From NCBI GenBank assembly GCA_002402375.1, contig DHFT01000046.1, positions 1-57,816 on the forward strand: DNA of 57,816 nucleotides. Reading direction: 5' to 3'. Every line of letters starts with the position of its first letter. Positions within the stretch are counted from its first letter, which is position 1. Origin of the DNA: Elusimicrobia bacterium UBA4817. GTDB taxonomy: Bacteria; Elusimicrobiota; UBA8919. Positions 57,797-57,816 of this stretch are shown here, piece after piece. The notes under the pieces were generated by a model. The model saw nothing but the letters and a program-made list of their open reading frames with translations, was not told where the DNA came from and did no database searches. The translations under genes were made by a program, and so were the position numbers.

Positions 57797-57816
57797 GTCG
57801 CTCGCAAGCAAATTTC
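57797..57816. repeat. Family D element, partial at window edge
   Basis: GTCGCTCGCAAGCAAATTTC is identical to 56861-56880, including the preceding TTTCATAAAA with the gene's start codon. The element continues outside the window. Confidence 0.8.

Overview
The window is an AT-rich bacterial chromosome segment in which every gene I can support lies on the minus strand: about 68 protein genes plus tRNA-Gln(CTG), tRNA-Lys(TTT) and tRNA-Ser(GCT). Lipid A/LPS-core genes (kdtA, a heptosyltransferase), an MlaD/E/F lipid transporter and a TonB-dependent receptor point to a diderm (Gram-negative) envelope. A CooC-type ATPase, a short MetE-like methyltransferase and a BtuB-like receptor suggest an anaerobe with corrinoid chemistry, probably the Wood-Ljungdahl pathway. 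The gene mix (radA-yacL-ispD-ispF order, cdaA-glmM, archaeal-style Hps-RraA fusion, Ogg2-type glycosylase, a multi-pilin Tad locus) fits an uncultured anaerobic lineage, perhaps near Omnitrophota or Elusimicrobiota. That placement is a guess.

Layout, following coordinates (transcription runs right to left). 1-9 kb: DNA methyltransferase (cut by the edge), ispF, ispD, a PIN-TRAM membrane protein, radA, mlaD/F/E, alr, dnaB. 9-12 kb: rplI, DUF2232, rpsR, ssb, rpsF. 12-17 kb: FtsB-like protein, eno, DJ-1 family protein, tRNA-Gln, DUF1844, gltX, hisG. 17-24 kb: PPC-domain protein, a tandem-motif protein, wecA-like transferase, glyA, tsaC, argJ, argC, rsmI. 24-29 kb: HD-GYP and HAMP signalling proteins, then a Tad/Flp locus with five small pilins, two TadE-like proteins and one TadG-like protein. 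29-40 kb: glmS, a four-helix-bundle gene, pdxJ, glmM, a 33-codon CdaR-like microgene, cdaA, folP, folE, ftsH, hpt, tilS, tRNA-Lys. 40-52 kb: TPR protein, CooC, MetE-like protein, kdtA, heptosyltransferase, TonB receptor, then a sulfur block (E1-like enzyme, metW, metX, cysK, metY) headed by an Rrf2 regulator. 52-58 kb: Hps-RraA fusion, Ogg2, PilZ-TPR protein, tRNA-Ser, a thiolase/DUF35 deletion chimera and a sugar-phosphate isomerase-like protein.

How the genes work together: MetX and MetY make homocysteine and CysK makes cysteine. The MetE-like enzyme beside CooC may supply the methyl group from a corrinoid protein. cdaA and glmM form the familiar c-di-AMP/cell-wall unit, with the CdaR position reduced to a membrane anchor. 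Many gene pairs overlap by ATGA or TAATG.

The most unusual feature is the repeat load. At least five families of small structured repeats fill the gaps and often run into genes: (A) hairpins with a GTAG foot, all in one orientation; (B) hairpins bounded by GATGC/GCATC attached to A; (C) paired mini-hairpins; (D) elements of about 115-125 bp with imperfect terminal inverted repeats whose arms differ but stay self-complementary; (E) 7-8 bp minisatellites inside eno, kdtA and argJ. Several supply start codons, stop codons or in-frame peptide insertions. I consider this the most novel system in the window.
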